Both the position numbers and the translations under genes were made by a program. The notes below the pieces were generated by a model. The model made no database searches. It was not told the origin of the DNA and saw nothing but the letters and a program-made list of their open reading frames with translations. This document shows positions 52,557-64,000 of a stretch of DNA of 64,000 bases, one piece after another. Position 1 is the stretch's first letter, and each line of letters opens with the position of its first letter. The stretch comes from Niveispirillum irakense DSM 11586 (lineage in GTDB: Bacteria; Pseudomonadota; Alphaproteobacteria; Azospirillales; Azospirillaceae): positions 124,001 through 188,000 of the forward strand of contig NZ_AUCG01000016.1 in assembly GCF_000429645.1 (NCBI RefSeq), read 5' to 3'.

Positions 52557-54447
52557 GGTCCCGTATCCCGTCGGGCGGTATCTGCGCGGCAAGGGCATTC
52601 AGCAGCTCTTCCAACCGGATCGGCTTGGCGATGAAACCCTGCATACCCACGGTCCGGCACCGGGCAACCGTCTCCGGCAATACATTGGCGGTCAAGGCCA
52701 GCACCGGCACATCGGCCATCGGCCCCACCGACCGTCGCAACCGGATGGTCGTTTCAAACCCGTCCATACCGGGCATGCCAATATCCATCAGCACGGCCGA
52801 TACCTTCATCTGGCTCAGCATTTCCAGCGCCGCCTCCCCATCCGGGGCCGGCACCACCTCCAGCCCCTGGCGGGTCAGAAGCTGGCTGGCGACGAAGCGG
52901 TTGACGGCATCATCCTCCACCAGCAGCACGGTCGGCCGGCGGGTCCAGTAAGGCAGGGTCCGGACGGGGGATGCCACCTGCTCCGGCGCGGGGGCGGCCG
53001 GCATGGGCACATCGACCGTGAAGGCCGTGCCCCGACCGACGGCGCTGTCCACACGGATTGTCCCGCCCATCATGCCAACCAGACGGCGACAGATGGCCAG
53101 CCCTAGCCCCACCCCGCCATAGCGGCGCTTGTCCCCGGCCTCCACCTGATAAAAGGCTTCGAAGACATGGGGCAGCTTGGCTGCCGGGATGCCGATACCC
53201 GTATCCGCCACGATGATTCGCACCGGGATACCGCTCCCTGCCGGCAGGGCAGCATCGGTGGCCCGGCCAGCCAGCACCTGCACCCCGCCCTGCTGGGTGA
53301 ATTTCACCGCGTTGCCGATCAGGTTCAGCAGGATCTGGCGCAGGCGCGCCGGGTCGATGCTTACATAGCGCGGCACATCAGGGGCGATGGACAGATCCAG
53401 TGTCAGCCCCGCCCCGGCGGCCCGGCTCGCCATCAGGTCCACCGCGTCGCGCAGCCGCTGGTGCAGATCGACAGGCTGCGGCTGCAAGGACAGGTGCCCG
53501 GTTTCGATCCGGCTGATATCCAGCAGGTCATCCAGCAGCGCCAGCATCGACTGCCCGGCCTTGTCCATCACCGCCAATATCCGGGTACCGCCATCATCCA
53601 GGCTGTCATTGCCGCCCAGGATTTCGACGCCCCCCATGATAGCGTTGATCGGGGTGCGGATTTCATGGCTGACCGTGGCCAGGAACAGGGATTTGGCCTG
53701 ATTGGCGGCTTCCGCCGCCTGGGCGGCCTGATCCCGTTCCCGCGCCACGCGGGCATTCTCCGCGGCCTCCATATGCAGCCGGCGCTGCAGCCATTCATTC
53801 GACAGGCCCATCATCGCAATGGCCGCCGCCACCACCCCAACGATGGAGAGCAGGAAATTCACGCCCTGGGCCGGGTTGGGTGCGAACAGCGTGGTATTTT
53901 CCGGGTCCAGCAGGATGCCGACGATACGGACAGCCATGACCACGGACATGGTGACAAAGACGACAGCCGGCAGCACCCAGAGACGGCGGGCCGTCCCCCT
54001 CTGACCGGTGCGCCAGCATTCCATAGCGCAGAGGCTATAGATGCCGGCCAGCCAGACCGCGCAAATGATGGAGCGGAAGACGATATCGTTGCGCGTCAGC
54101 ACATCATAAAGCAGCACCGCCATCATGATGGCGATGGTCAGCAGCGGCATGGTCCAGTGCGGCTTGCGTCCCCCAAAGCAGCGGATGCCGCCCAGAATGA
54201 AGATGCAGCCCAGAAAAACGCCGAGATTGCCGAAAAAGACCGATACCCAGAGCGGAACCGCCCCGCGCGCCACCAGTGCCCCCACCCCGAAGGCACCGCA
54301 AAGGATGGCCACCGTCCACAGCCCCAATCCGGGAATCGTCTCCTGCCGCGCCCAATAGACGCCCATGGCGATGGTCAACATCACGGCCATCACCGTGAAG
54401 GTCATCATCAAGGTCGGTACATGGAGAATCTGGAGCAGATCGTTCAT
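52474..54447 (-). CDS. Hybrid sensor histidine kinase / response regulator
   Basis: A 657-aa membrane kinase. About six or seven TM helices occupy residues 10-225 and form the sensor. A coiled coil leads to HisKA (FLATVSHEIRTPINAIMGGV) and HATPase_c (NLIGNAVKFTQQGG, VADTGIGIPAAK, GGVGLGLAICRRL). A receiver domain at about 505-625 has VLLVEDDAVNRF, the Asp in VLMDIGMPGMDGFE and Lys in FIAKPIRLEE. After the receiver the frame degrades into about 40 low-similarity residues, while an Hpt-like module continues in another frame. ATG 54447 is the only sensible start. Confidence 0.88.
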   Translation of the reverse strand: MNDLLQILHVPTLMMTFTVMAVMLTIAMGVYWARQETIPGLGLWTVAILCGAFGVGALVARGAVPLWVSVFFGNLGVFLGCIFILGGIRCFGGRKPHWTMPLLTIAIMMAVLLYDVLTRNDIVFRSIICAVWLAGIYSLCAMECWRTGQRGTARRLWVLPAVVFVTMSVVMAVRIVGILLDPENTTLFAPNPAQGVNFLLSIVGVVAAAIAMMGLSNEWLQRRLHMEAAENARVARERDQAAQAAEAANQAKSLFLATVSHEIRTPINAIMGGVEILGGNDSLDDGGTRILAVMDKAGQSMLALLDDLLDISRIETGHLSLQPQPVDLHQRLRDAVDLMASRAAGAGLTLDLSIAPDVPRYVSIDPARLRQILLNLIGNAVKFTQQGGVQVLAGRATDAALPAGSGIPVRIIVADTGIGIPAAKLPHVFEAFYQVEAGDKRRYGGVGLGLAICRRLVGMMGGTIRVDSAVGRGTAFTVDVPMPAAPAPEQVASPVRTLPYWTRRPTVLLVEDDAVNRFVASQLLTRQGLEVVPAPDGEAALEMLSQMKVSAVLMDIGMPGMDGFETTIRLRRSVGPMADVPVLALTANVLPETVARCRTVGMQGFIAKPIRLEELLNALAAQIPPDGIRDHGRASRHPRNPTPACAAFAGDAGGCGR

Positions 54448-54547
54448 GTCCTGCGCGCCACAGCACCGGGATAAGAAAGGGGGCAGACCGCAGAGCGGCG
54501 GGAAATCCAGGCATTATTCAGAGCCGGCCAGATCGGCCCGTCAACGC

Positions 54548-54581
54548 AAAACAAAACCCCGCCCGGTGAAGGGCGGGGTTT
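54548..54581 (-). terminator. sucB terminator
   Basis: Stem AAACCCCGCCC / GGGCGGGGTTT with a short loop. On the minus strand TTTTGTTTTG follows. It is 28 bp after the sucB stop. Confidence 0.8.
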
Positions 54582-54608
54582 GCCAGGAGATCAACGGCTG
54601 AACCGGGA

Positions 54609-55829
54609 TCAGACATCCAGCAGGATGCGTTCCGGGTTCTCGATGCATTCCTTCAGGCGAACCAGGAAGGTCACAGCCTCGCGGCCATCGATGATGCGGT
54701 GATCGTAGGACAGGGCCAGATACATCATCGGGCGGATCTCGATCTTGCCATTCACCACAACCGGGCGTTCCTGGGTCTTGTGCATGCCCAGGATACCGGA
54801 TTGCGGCGTGTTCAGGATCGGGGTCGACAGCAGCGAACCATAGACACCACCGTTGGAGATGGTGAAGGTACCGCCCGACAGTTCGTCCAGCGACAGCTTG
54901 CCGTCGCGGGCCTTCTTGCCCAGTTCGCCGATCTTCTTCTCCACACCGGCGAAGGAGAGCTGGTCGGCGTCGCGGACCACCGGAACCACCAGACCCTGCG
55001 GCGTGCCGACGGCAACGCCGATATCATAGTAGTTCTTGTAGATCAGGTCGGTGCCGTCGATCTCAGCATTAACCGCCGGCAGTTCCTTCAGCGCCACCAG
55101 GGCAGCCTTCACGAAGAAGGACATGAAGCCCAGCTTCACGCCATGCTTCTTCTCGAAAGCGTCCTTCAACTGATTACGCATGGCGATCACGTTCGTCATG
55201 TCCACCTCGTTGAAGGTGGTCAGCATGGCGGCGGTGTTCTGCGCTTCCTTCAGACGCTCGGCGATGCGCTGACGCAGACGGGTCATGCGCACGCGCTCTT
55301 CCTGATCACCCTTGGCGCGCGGGCCGGACGGGGCCGGGGCGGCCTTGGGCGCCGGAGCGGCGGCCTTGGGCTGTTCCAGATGCTGGATCACGTCACCCTT
55401 GGTGACGCGGCCATCCTTGCCGGTGCCGGACAGGCTGGCCGGATCGACGCCATTATCGTCCGCCATCTTGCGGGCGGCGGGCATCACGCCCGCACCTGCG
55501 GTCGGGGCGGCTGCCGGAGCGGCGGGGGCCGGGGCAGATGCCGCCGGGGCCGGCGCGGCAGCAGCGGGCTTCGGGGCGGCAGCGGCAGCGCCGCCCTCAC
55601 CGATGACGCCCAGCAGCGCGCCGACGGCGACATTCTCGCCCTCGCCCGCCACGATTTCCGCCAGCGTGCCGGCGGCCTGGGCGTTCACTTCCAGCGTGAC
55701 CTTGTCGGTCTCAAGCTCAACCAGCGCCTCATCCATCTGCACGCTGTCGCCGACCTTCTTCAGCCAGCGGGCGACGGTTGCTTCCGTCACCGATTCGCCG
55801 AGGGTCGGCACCTTGATTTCCGTCGCCAT
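54609..55829 (-). CDS. sucB: 2-oxoglutarate dehydrogenase E2 (dihydrolipoyl succinyltransferase)
   Basis: A 406-aa E2 core subunit. The lipoyl domain has Lys43 in [12 protein letters not shown]. An Ala/Pro-rich flexible linker (about 80-120) is followed by an E3-binding domain ([21 protein letters not shown]). A second Ala/Pro linker leads to the catalytic domain, with the His/Asp active site in [16 protein letters not shown]. It transfers succinyl from lipoate to CoA. It starts 55 bp after the sucA stop. Normally lpd would follow, but the next gene is a sensor kinase. Confidence 0.96.
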   Translation of the reverse strand: MATEIKVPTLGESVTEATVARWLKKVGDSVQMDEALVELETDKVTLEVNAQAAGTLAEIVAGEGENVAVGALLGVIGEGGAAAAAPKPAAAAPAPAASAPAPAAPAAAPTAGAGVMPAARKMADDNGVDPASLSGTGKDGRVTKGDVIQHLEQPKAAAPAPKAAPAPSGPRAKGDQEERVRMTRLRQRIAERLKEAQNTAAMLTTFNEVDMTNVIAMRNQLKDAFEKKHGVKLGFMSFFVKAALVALKELPAVNAEIDGTDLIYKNYYDIGVAVGTPQGLVVPVVRDADQLSFAGVEKKIGELGKKARDGKLSLDELSGGTFTISNGGVYGSLLSTPILNTPQSGILGMHKTQERPVVVNGKIEIRPMMYLALSYDHRIIDGREAVTFLVRLKECIENPERILLDV

Positions 55830-55884
55830 GACTGCGGACCTTTGTCGTTTGCCGTGTGGATTATGTGTGAAGGATCAGGGCGGA

Positions 55885-58824
<2,940 letters not shown>

Positions 58825-59063
58825 GGGGGGTTCCGGTCGGATAGGCCCACCGATTCGGACGGCAGGCCGGGGCAGAGGCTTGAAATTCCGCGACGGTTTT
58901 ACGTCACTGCCGACACAGCTTCAATATGCAGGTCTGCGGTGTCTGCCTCTTGCCTGTAGCACGGGTAGGAGGCGTTACACAGCCGCTTTCGTTACTGCTG
59001 TCGGCACCCGCTACAGATAATATCATTTCCGGAAGGGTCCAGGATTTTCGGGGAAAAATCGGA

Positions 59064-59675
59064 ATGGCACGGCAAACGCGAGATGAACTTGCACGCGCAA
59101 CCCTGTACGAGGCGCGAAGGCTGGTCGCCGAACAGGGGCTGGCAGCCCTGACGGCACGGCAACTGGCACAAGCTGTGGGGTGTTCGATTGGCACCCTATA
59201 CAACCTGTATCCCAACCTGGATACGATCCGGCTACATCTCAACGCAGAATTGCTGGATCGCCTTTCGGTTGCCGTGGGGGCGGCGGACGAGGCGGCGGGG
59301 GGAAGCGGCGCCACGCCGGAGACACGGCTTCTGGCCCAGGCGAATGCCTATCTCGCCTTTGCCAGCACCCATCTGAACCTTTACCTCGCCTTAATCGATA
59401 ACCGCCCACCGGTCATGGATGAGCCGACACCCGACTGGTTTTTGGAAAAAGTGGCCCGGTTGCGGCGCGGGGTGGAGCGTGCCATCGCCCCCCTGATTCC
59501 CGATCAGGACCCAGAAAGGCTGGAACGGGCCGCCACCACCATCTGGGCCGCCGTGAACGGGCTGTGCGAGGGGATCGTCTCCGGCAACCTGTCCCGCGTA
59601 TCCGATACCGATCCGCATCTGTTGATGGAGGAACTGGTCGCCACCCTGGCCGCCGGCCTGCGGGCACGGGGGTGA
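59064..59675 (+). CDS. TetR-family transcriptional regulator
   Basis: A 203-aa TetR/AcrR regulator. The N-terminal HTH covers about residues 10-50 (LYEARRLVAEQGLAALTARQ, then AVGCSIGTLYNLYPNLDTI). The C-terminal ligand domain contains the WHG-like pattern (AATTIWAAVNGLCEGIVSGNL). ATG 59064 is chosen over the frame starting at 58926, which would add 46 unrelated residues. Divergent from sucA with a 239-bp spacer. The target is unknown; autoregulation or the following secreted gene are candidates. Confidence 0.88.
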   Translation: MARQTRDELARATLYEARRLVAEQGLAALTARQLAQAVGCSIGTLYNLYPNLDTIRLHLNAELLDRLSVAVGAADEAAGGSGATPETRLLAQANAYLAFASTHLNLYLALIDNRPPVMDEPTPDWFLEKVARLRRGVERAIAPLIPDQDPERLERAATTIWAAVNGLCEGIVSGNLSRVSDTDPHLLMEELVATLAAGLRARG

Positions 59676-59731
59676 AATAGCGAGGGTGCTACCCCATTTA
59701 GCTGTCATATCAACGGCTGGCGGTCGCCGCC

Positions 59732-59764
59732 CTACCAACGGTCACAATTTATGGCCGTTGGTAG
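59732..59764. promoter_or_regulatory. Inverted repeat upstream of secreted six-hairpin gene
   Basis: CTACCAACGG / CCGTTGGTAG separated by 13 bases, 38 bp before the start at 59803. It is either a terminator-like 3' end of the TetR gene or an operator for a dimeric regulator. Confidence 0.4.
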
Positions 59765-59802
59765 AACGCATCCGTTAAACGTTTGAAAACAAGAGGATGA
59801 GG

Positions 59803-61080
59803 ATGTCGGTGCGACGGTTCAGGCGTGGAATGCTGGCAGCATGCGCTGGCTTGATGATCGCCGGCATGATGGCGGCGCCCTCCCTGGCGCAATCCCGCCC
59901 GGCTGCCTTGCTGGCCAATCGCGGCTGCGCTGCCCTGACGGTTGCGGTCGATTCGGTGCCGGGTCGCGGTCCGGCCTTCCTGCGCAGCTATGATGCGCCT
60001 GCCGGCCATGGCGCCCCGCCGGAACCGGCCATGGCCACCGCCGCCTTCACCTATGACAACGCCCTGGCGACCATCGCCCTTCTGTCCTGCGGCAAGCCGG
60101 CCCAGGCAAAAAGGCTGGGCGATGCGCTGCTGCTGGCGGCAACCGCCGACCGGGCCGGGCCCGAGCAGGGGCGCCTGCGCAACACCTATCGCGCCGGGCC
60201 GCAGCAGGAACGGCCGATCCCGCCCAATGGCTGGTGGGACAGCCGGCAGAATCGCTGGCTGGAAGATGCCTATCAGGTGGGGACTGCCACCGGCAATGTC
60301 GCCTGGGCGGGCCTGGCCCTGCTCACTCTGGCGGAAGCAACGGGGGAGGCGCGCTATCGCGATGCCGCTGCCGGCCTGGGCGCCTGGATCGTCACCCATG
60401 TCAGCGACACAAGGGGTGCTGGCGGCTTCACCGGCGGCATTCATGGTTTTGATGCCGACTCGGTGCCGATGCTGTGGAAGGCGACGGAACATCATGCCGA
60501 CCTGCTGGCCCTGTTCGGCTGGCTGGATCGCAGCGGCGCCCCAGGCGGCGACTGGGCCGCCGCAGCCAAGCAGGCGCGCGGCTTCCTGGATGCAATCTGG
60601 CGGGACGATAAGGGCTATTTCCCCACCGGCACCCTGCCGGACGGGGTGACGGTGAATGAAGGCAATTCCGGCCTGGACGCCCAGCTCTGGCCGCTGATGC
60701 TGGAGGGCGCACCCGACGCTTGGCGCCGCGCCCTGGATCATGCCGATAGCGCCCATGGCGTTAACGACGGCTATGATTTCAATGCCGACCGAGACGGGGT
60801 CTGGGTGGAAGGCACGGCCCAGGCCGCGCTCGCCTGGCGCATCGTTGGCAAAGATGATAAGGCCGACGCGTTGCTGACCGGGCTCAGCGGCGATATCAGC
60901 GGCGGCGGCTATCTCTGGGCCGTGCGGGGGGAGAAGCTTTCCACCGGCTTTGCCATCGGCCCGGACAGTACAGAAGCCGACTTTTTCTATCACCGCCAGC
61001 CGCATCTGGGCGCCACCGCCTGGGCCGTGCTGGCGGCCAAGGGCTGGAATCCGTTCACCGGGCGTCTTGTGGCACCTTGA
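59803..61080 (+). CDS. Secreted (alpha/alpha)6-barrel protein, glycoside-hydrolase-like
   Basis: A 425-aa exported protein. A signal peptide (MLAACAGLMIAGMMAAPSLAQ) is followed by a run of helical hairpins typical of the six-hairpin glycosidase superfamily. Examples are FTYDNALATIALLSCG, GTATGNVAWAGLALLTLAEAT, WKATEHHADLLALFGWL, NSGLDAQLWPLML and WVEGTAQAALAWRIVG. Several conserved aromatic and acidic residues are compatible with carbohydrate binding, but a catalytic pair is not certain. ATG 59803 fits AAGAGG six bases upstream better than ATG 59797. It is followed by a cyclophilin. Confidence 0.7.
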   Translation: MSVRRFRRGMLAACAGLMIAGMMAAPSLAQSRPAALLANRGCAALTVAVDSVPGRGPAFLRSYDAPAGHGAPPEPAMATAAFTYDNALATIALLSCGKPAQAKRLGDALLLAATADRAGPEQGRLRNTYRAGPQQERPIPPNGWWDSRQNRWLEDAYQVGTATGNVAWAGLALLTLAEATGEARYRDAAAGLGAWIVTHVSDTRGAGGFTGGIHGFDADSVPMLWKATEHHADLLALFGWLDRSGAPGGDWAAAAKQARGFLDAIWRDDKGYFPTGTLPDGVTVNEGNSGLDAQLWPLMLEGAPDAWRRALDHADSAHGVNDGYDFNADRDGVWVEGTAQAALAWRIVGKDDKADALLTGLSGDISGGGYLWAVRGEKLSTGFAIGPDSTEADFFYHRQPHLGATAWAVLAAKGWNPFTGRLVAP

Positions 61081-61136
61081 GGGGGAAGACGGCTTCTGTG
61101 ACACTACCGGCAAAACCCTGCCGGAGAAGCTGATCC

Positions 61137-62060
61137 ATGCCCTTGCCCGCCCTGCGCAGCGCCCTGACCGCGCTTGCCCTTTTGGCCATCGCCGTCCCGG
61201 CCCCTGTAACCGCATCGGCACAGCCGGCCAAGCGCCCCACGTCGAAAGAGGTGCTGGACAGTTCACCGCCGGCTGACTGGCGCCAGCCGGTGCCGGAGAA
61301 CACGCTTTATCTCGACCTGCCCGCCGGGCGGGTGGTGATCGAGCTGGCGCCCGGCTTCGCACCCATCCATGTCGACAATATGCGCAAGCTGGCGCGCGAA
61401 CATTGGTATGACGGCACCTTCATCGTCCGGGTGCAGGATAATTATGTCACCCAATGGGGCCAGCCGGAAGAAACGCCCAAGCCAATGAAGACGGCGCTGG
61501 AGAAACTGGCACCGGAATTCACCGTGCGCGGCGGTGCCAAATCCCTGCCCTTCACCCGCCTGCCCGACCCGGACGCCTATGCGGCAGAGGTCGGCATCTC
61601 CGACATTTTCCCCGCCGCGCGCGATGCGAAAACCGGGGAAGCCTGGATGGCCCATTGCTATGGCATTGTCGGGGTTGGTCGGGGCATGCCACTGGATAGC
61701 GGCAGCGGGGCGGAGCTTTACACCGTCATCGGCCACAGCCCCCGCGCCCTGGACCGGGTGATCACCCTGGTAGGGCGCGTCCTGTCCGGCATGGATCATC
61801 TGACGGCCCTGCCGCGCGGCACCGGCCCGCTGGGTTTCTATGAAAAGGTGGAACAGCGGGTTCCCGTCCAACAGGTCCGGCTGGCAGCGGACGTTCCGGA
61901 AGCAGAACGGGAGAAGATCGAGGTTTTGTCAGGCCAAAGCCCCACATATCAGCGCTGGCTGGACGCCCGCCGCTTCCGTCAGGATGATTTCTTCATCCGT
62001 GCCGCCGGCCATATCGACCTGTGCAACGCCATGCCGCCGGTAAGGGCAAAGCAGGGCTGA
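61137..62060 (+). CDS. Peptidylprolyl isomerase, cyclophilin type, periplasmic
   Basis: A 307-aa cyclophilin with a signal peptide ([20 protein letters not shown]). Fold marks are [40 protein letters not shown] and the late [16 protein letters not shown] and [16 protein letters not shown]. The central insertion (about residues 105-165) is larger than in minimal cyclophilins. The classical FHR.I.NFM.QGG catalytic Arg is represented by [14 protein letters not shown]. It assists folding of exported proteins. Same strand as the six-hairpin gene, 56 bp apart. Confidence 0.85.
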   Translation: MPLPALRSALTALALLAIAVPAPVTASAQPAKRPTSKEVLDSSPPADWRQPVPENTLYLDLPAGRVVIELAPGFAPIHVDNMRKLAREHWYDGTFIVRVQDNYVTQWGQPEETPKPMKTALEKLAPEFTVRGGAKSLPFTRLPDPDAYAAEVGISDIFPAARDAKTGEAWMAHCYGIVGVGRGMPLDSGSGAELYTVIGHSPRALDRVITLVGRVLSGMDHLTALPRGTGPLGFYEKVEQRVPVQQVRLAADVPEAEREKIEVLSGQSPTYQRWLDARRFRQDDFFIRAAGHIDLCNAMPPVRAKQG

Positions 62061-62161
62061 CACAAAGGCAGCAAAGGGCGGGAGGCCTCATGCGCTGTTC
62101 CGGTGAGTTCTCCTCATCGGGATTGGGTAAAGATCGCCACCCGCCCGCGGCTGGGCCAGAC

Positions 62162-63250
62162 CTATATCAGCCGTTCAACCATCAGGGCGTCCCCCGTCAC
62201 CAGCAGCCGACGGAAGTCAAACGCCGCCCAGCTCCCATTCGCGAAGTGCCGTTGATAGGTGGCCAGGCGGGACCGGTTCAGCAAGCTGGGGATCAGGATC
62301 TTGGAAAAGGTGCCGGAAGCCCCGGCATCGTGCCATTGGCGCAAGCTGGCCAATGTGAACGCCCCCGCCAGGAAATGGCCGCCGGCCGATGCCAGCAATT
62401 CCCCCTTCTCGATCCGGGCCAGGCTCTCCCGCTGCCAGTTCATCCCGACAATCAGCACATCCACGCCCGGCCGCCGCCCTTCCGCAATGGCTGCATCGAC
62501 CGCACCGAGCGCCATATCATCATTCGCGCACCAGATGCCGCTGACCTGGGGATGGCGGCGCAGCAGGGCGGACACCCACCGGAACGCCGCATCGCGGCTC
62601 CAGTTCAAATAGGCCTTGTCCGTCACATCAACGGCGCCATCCTGCTCAGCCAGCTCGATCAATCCGGCCAGCCGGTCGGCCGCAGTCCGTGTCGCCGCCG
62701 GGGCGCCAACGGCCAGAAGCTGGATACGGCCATTACGGTTCAGGCCCTGCTCCCGGATGGCCGTGATCAGATGGCTGGCCATGGCGGTTCCGGCGACATG
62801 ATTATCGACCAGAACGTCACCGATCATACTGCTGGCCATCTCTGGCCGCGCCGCCTTGACCGCCTCATCCTCCGGCGTGAAACCCGCAAATCCCAGGATC
62901 GTCGGCACCTGATGTGATCCCGCCATCTCCATGATCGGCAAGGCGGTGCGATATTCGTTCACGACGATCATATAGTCGGGCCGCCGGGCGGCAGCCACCG
63001 CGCCCATCACCAGGATCGCCGCGCGATCCCGTTCCCCCCAGGAGAGCGTCAGGTCAATCCCGAAGGTCCTGGCGGCGCTCTCCATCGCCTGGGTGGCCAT
63101 CTGCCAGAACTCATCACGCCGGCGGCCGGGCACAACACATTCCACCCGCAGCGGTGCCGTCTTCGCCCATAGCGAGGGTGTCAGCACCAGAGACGCGAAG
63201 CCGCCGGCGGCCGCGATGAGGTGGCGGCGATGGATGGAAGAATGGTGCAT
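62162..63250 (-). CDS. Periplasmic substrate-binding protein, sugar/AI-2 type
   Basis: A 362-aa type I periplasmic binding protein of the Peripla_BP_4 group. The N-terminal RRHLIAAAGGFASL with a hydrophobic stretch suggests Tat-type export. The fold is marked by VECVVPGRRRDEFWQMATQAM, DYMIVVNEYRTALPIM, DNHVAGTAMASHLI, IWCANDDMALGAVDAAI and DVLIVGMNW. No permease or ATPase gene is near, so it may deliver a ligand to a sensor and not a transporter. Convergent with the cyclophilin. Confidence 0.85.
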   Translation of the reverse strand: MHHSSIHRRHLIAAAGGFASLVLTPSLWAKTAPLRVECVVPGRRRDEFWQMATQAMESAARTFGIDLTLSWGERDRAAILVMGAVAAARRPDYMIVVNEYRTALPIMEMAGSHQVPTILGFAGFTPEDEAVKAARPEMASSMIGDVLVDNHVAGTAMASHLITAIREQGLNRNGRIQLLAVGAPAATRTAADRLAGLIELAEQDGAVDVTDKAYLNWSRDAAFRWVSALLRRHPQVSGIWCANDDMALGAVDAAIAEGRRPGVDVLIVGMNWQRESLARIEKGELLASAGGHFLAGAFTLASLRQWHDAGASGTFSKILIPSLLNRSRLATYQRHFANGSWAAFDFRRLLVTGDALMVERLI

Positions 63251-63308
63251 CGGCCTCTTCCTTCCGGTGAGAAACGGTTCATTTACAATACATACCGCAA
63301 GCCAATAA

Positions 63309-63340
63309 GAAAGGCCGCCGGGTTGCCCCGGCGGCCTTTC
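63309..63340 (-). terminator. sucD terminator
   Basis: Perfect 14-bp stem GAAAGGCCGCCGGG / CCCGGCGGCCTTTC with a 4-base loop. On the minus strand CTTATT follows. It lies 23 bp after the sucD stop, so sucD transcription ends before the binding-protein gene. Confidence 0.8.
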
Positions 63341-63362
63341 TCACGACTGTCCGGTTGTGGGC

Positions 63363-64000
63363 TTAGCCCAGCGCCTTCACCATGGTCGAGCCCAGGCTGG
63401 CCGGGCTTTCGGACACATGGATACCGGCGGCGCGCATCGCTTCCACCTTGAACTCGGCGGTGTCGTTACCGCCGGAGATCACGGCACCAGCATGGCCCAT
63501 GCGGCGGCCCGGCGGGGCGGTGCGACCGGCGATGAAGCCGACGACCGGCTTCTTCAGGCCGGAAGCCTTGATGTATTCCGCACCCATCACCTCAGCGTCA
63601 CCACCGATCTCACCGATCATGATGATGCCTTCGGTTTCCGGGTCCTTGGCGAACATCTCCAGCGCGTCGACAAAGTTGGTGCCGTTGACCGGGTCACCGC
63701 CGATGCCGATGCAGGTGGTCTGGCCCAGGCCAGCCGCCGTCGTCTGCGCCACGGCTTCATAGGTCAGCGTGCCGGAACGCGACACGATGCCGATCTTGCC
63801 ACGGCGATGGATGTGGCCCGGCATGATGCCGATCTTGCACTCGTCCGGGGTGATGACGCCCGGGCAGTTCGGACCGACCAGACGGGTCGCGCTGTTGGCC
63901 AGGGCGCGCTTCACGCGCACCATGTCCAGCACCGGAATGCCTTCGGTGATGCAGACCACCAGCGGCAGTTCGGCATCAATGGCCTCCAGGATGGCGTCAG
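63363..64000 (-). CDS. sucD: Succinyl-CoA synthetase alpha subunit (3' part)
   Basis: The C-terminal 212 codons of SucD, cut by the window edge. The sequence from the edge reads [20 protein letters not shown], then [17 protein letters not shown]. The phospho-His region is [14 protein letters not shown]. The substrate-level phosphorylation enzyme converts succinyl-CoA to succinate with sucC, expected upstream beyond the edge. A strong terminator separates it from the next gene. Confidence 0.96.
   Translation of the reverse strand, partial: DAILEAIDAELPLVVCITEGIPVLDMVRVKRALANSATRLVGPNCPGVITPDECKIGIMPGHIHRRGKIGIVSRSGTLTYEAVAQTTAAGLGQTTCIGIGGDPVNGTNFVDALEMFAKDPETEGIIMIGEIGGDAEVMGAEYIKASGLKKPVVGFIAGRTAPPGRRMGHAGAVISGGNDTAEFKVEAMRAAGIHVSESPASLGSTMVKALG

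Overview
The window is a GC-rich, gene-dense stretch of chromosome with short intergenic gaps and many 4-bp start/stop overlaps. Gene content points to an alphaproteobacterium of the Rhodospirillales, most like the Azospirillaceae (Azospirillum, Niveispirillum, Nitrospirillum). The supporting features are the accD-folC pair, an SDHAF4-type DUF1674 protein, HWE-family histidine kinase, CheZ-type phosphatase, sucA-sucB, and a CTAGAG...AACAAAA palindromic repeat. The genus is an inference from gene content; no rRNA, tRNA, IS element, phage gene or CRISPR array was seen.

Layout. 0-8.7 kb: NAD salvage-like phosphoribosyltransferase, 2OG-Fe(II) oxygenase, Kef-type antiporter with a coupled NUDIX hydrolase, a small cNMP-binding protein, a half-length glycosyltransferase-like protein, an MDR-family reductase, an RraA-like protein, rsmB and msrA. 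8.7-17.7 kb: a 909-aa rhomboid protease with a long DUF4034-like tail, YciI, a coupled EVE/Rieske pair, acs followed by a cluster of hairpins, then a CheZ/pentapeptide-repeat pair. 17.9-25.2 kb: a PRPP synthetase-like gene, then a minus-strand operon trpA - unknown 150 aa - HEPN-like 156 aa - accD - folC, and a divergent HWE sensor kinase. 25.2-35.3 kb: amino-acid dehydrogenase, secreted peptidoglycan-binding protein, membrane REC/Hpt protein, OmpR-type regulator, the putA / Lrp-type regulator divergent pair, and a conserved lipoprotein. 35.3-44.5 kb: a retropepsin-like lipoprotein with threonine dehydratase, fused 5-oxoprolinase, htpX, SDHAF4 homologue, secreted nuclease and small secreted proteins. 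44.6-54.5 kb: soluble PAS-PAS chemoreceptor, DUF885 peptidase, two sensor kinases, prfB with its programmed frameshift, and ompW with an FNR-like promoter. 54.6-64 kb: sucB and sucA, then TetR, a secreted six-hairpin protein, cyclophilin and an orphan periplasmic binding protein, and finally the 3' part of sucD.

How the genes work together. Central carbon and amino-acid catabolism dominates: acs, sucA/sucB/sucD, putA and its regulator, leucine-type dehydrogenase, threonine dehydratase and 5-oxoprolinase feed acetyl-CoA and the TCA cycle. A second theme is signalling: four phosphorelay proteins, one response regulator, a soluble chemoreceptor and a CheY-P phosphatase. None of the kinases sits beside an obvious dedicated response regulator. 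The membrane REC/Hpt protein is convergent with the OmpR-type regulator.

Most interesting points: (1) the HEPN-motif gene and its partner stitched by 4-bp overlaps into the trpA-accD-folC operon; (2) a CheZ homologue with two FliM/CheZ-like CheY-binding peptides separated by 29 consecutive prolines; (3) the rhomboid-DUF4034 fusion; (4) a membrane protein with a REC domain lacking its phospho-acceptor Asp, plus an Hpt domain; (5) a hybrid kinase whose apparent Hpt-like tail is in another reading frame; (6) several intergenic inverted-repeat elements, including a repeat that supplies the rsmB stop codon.
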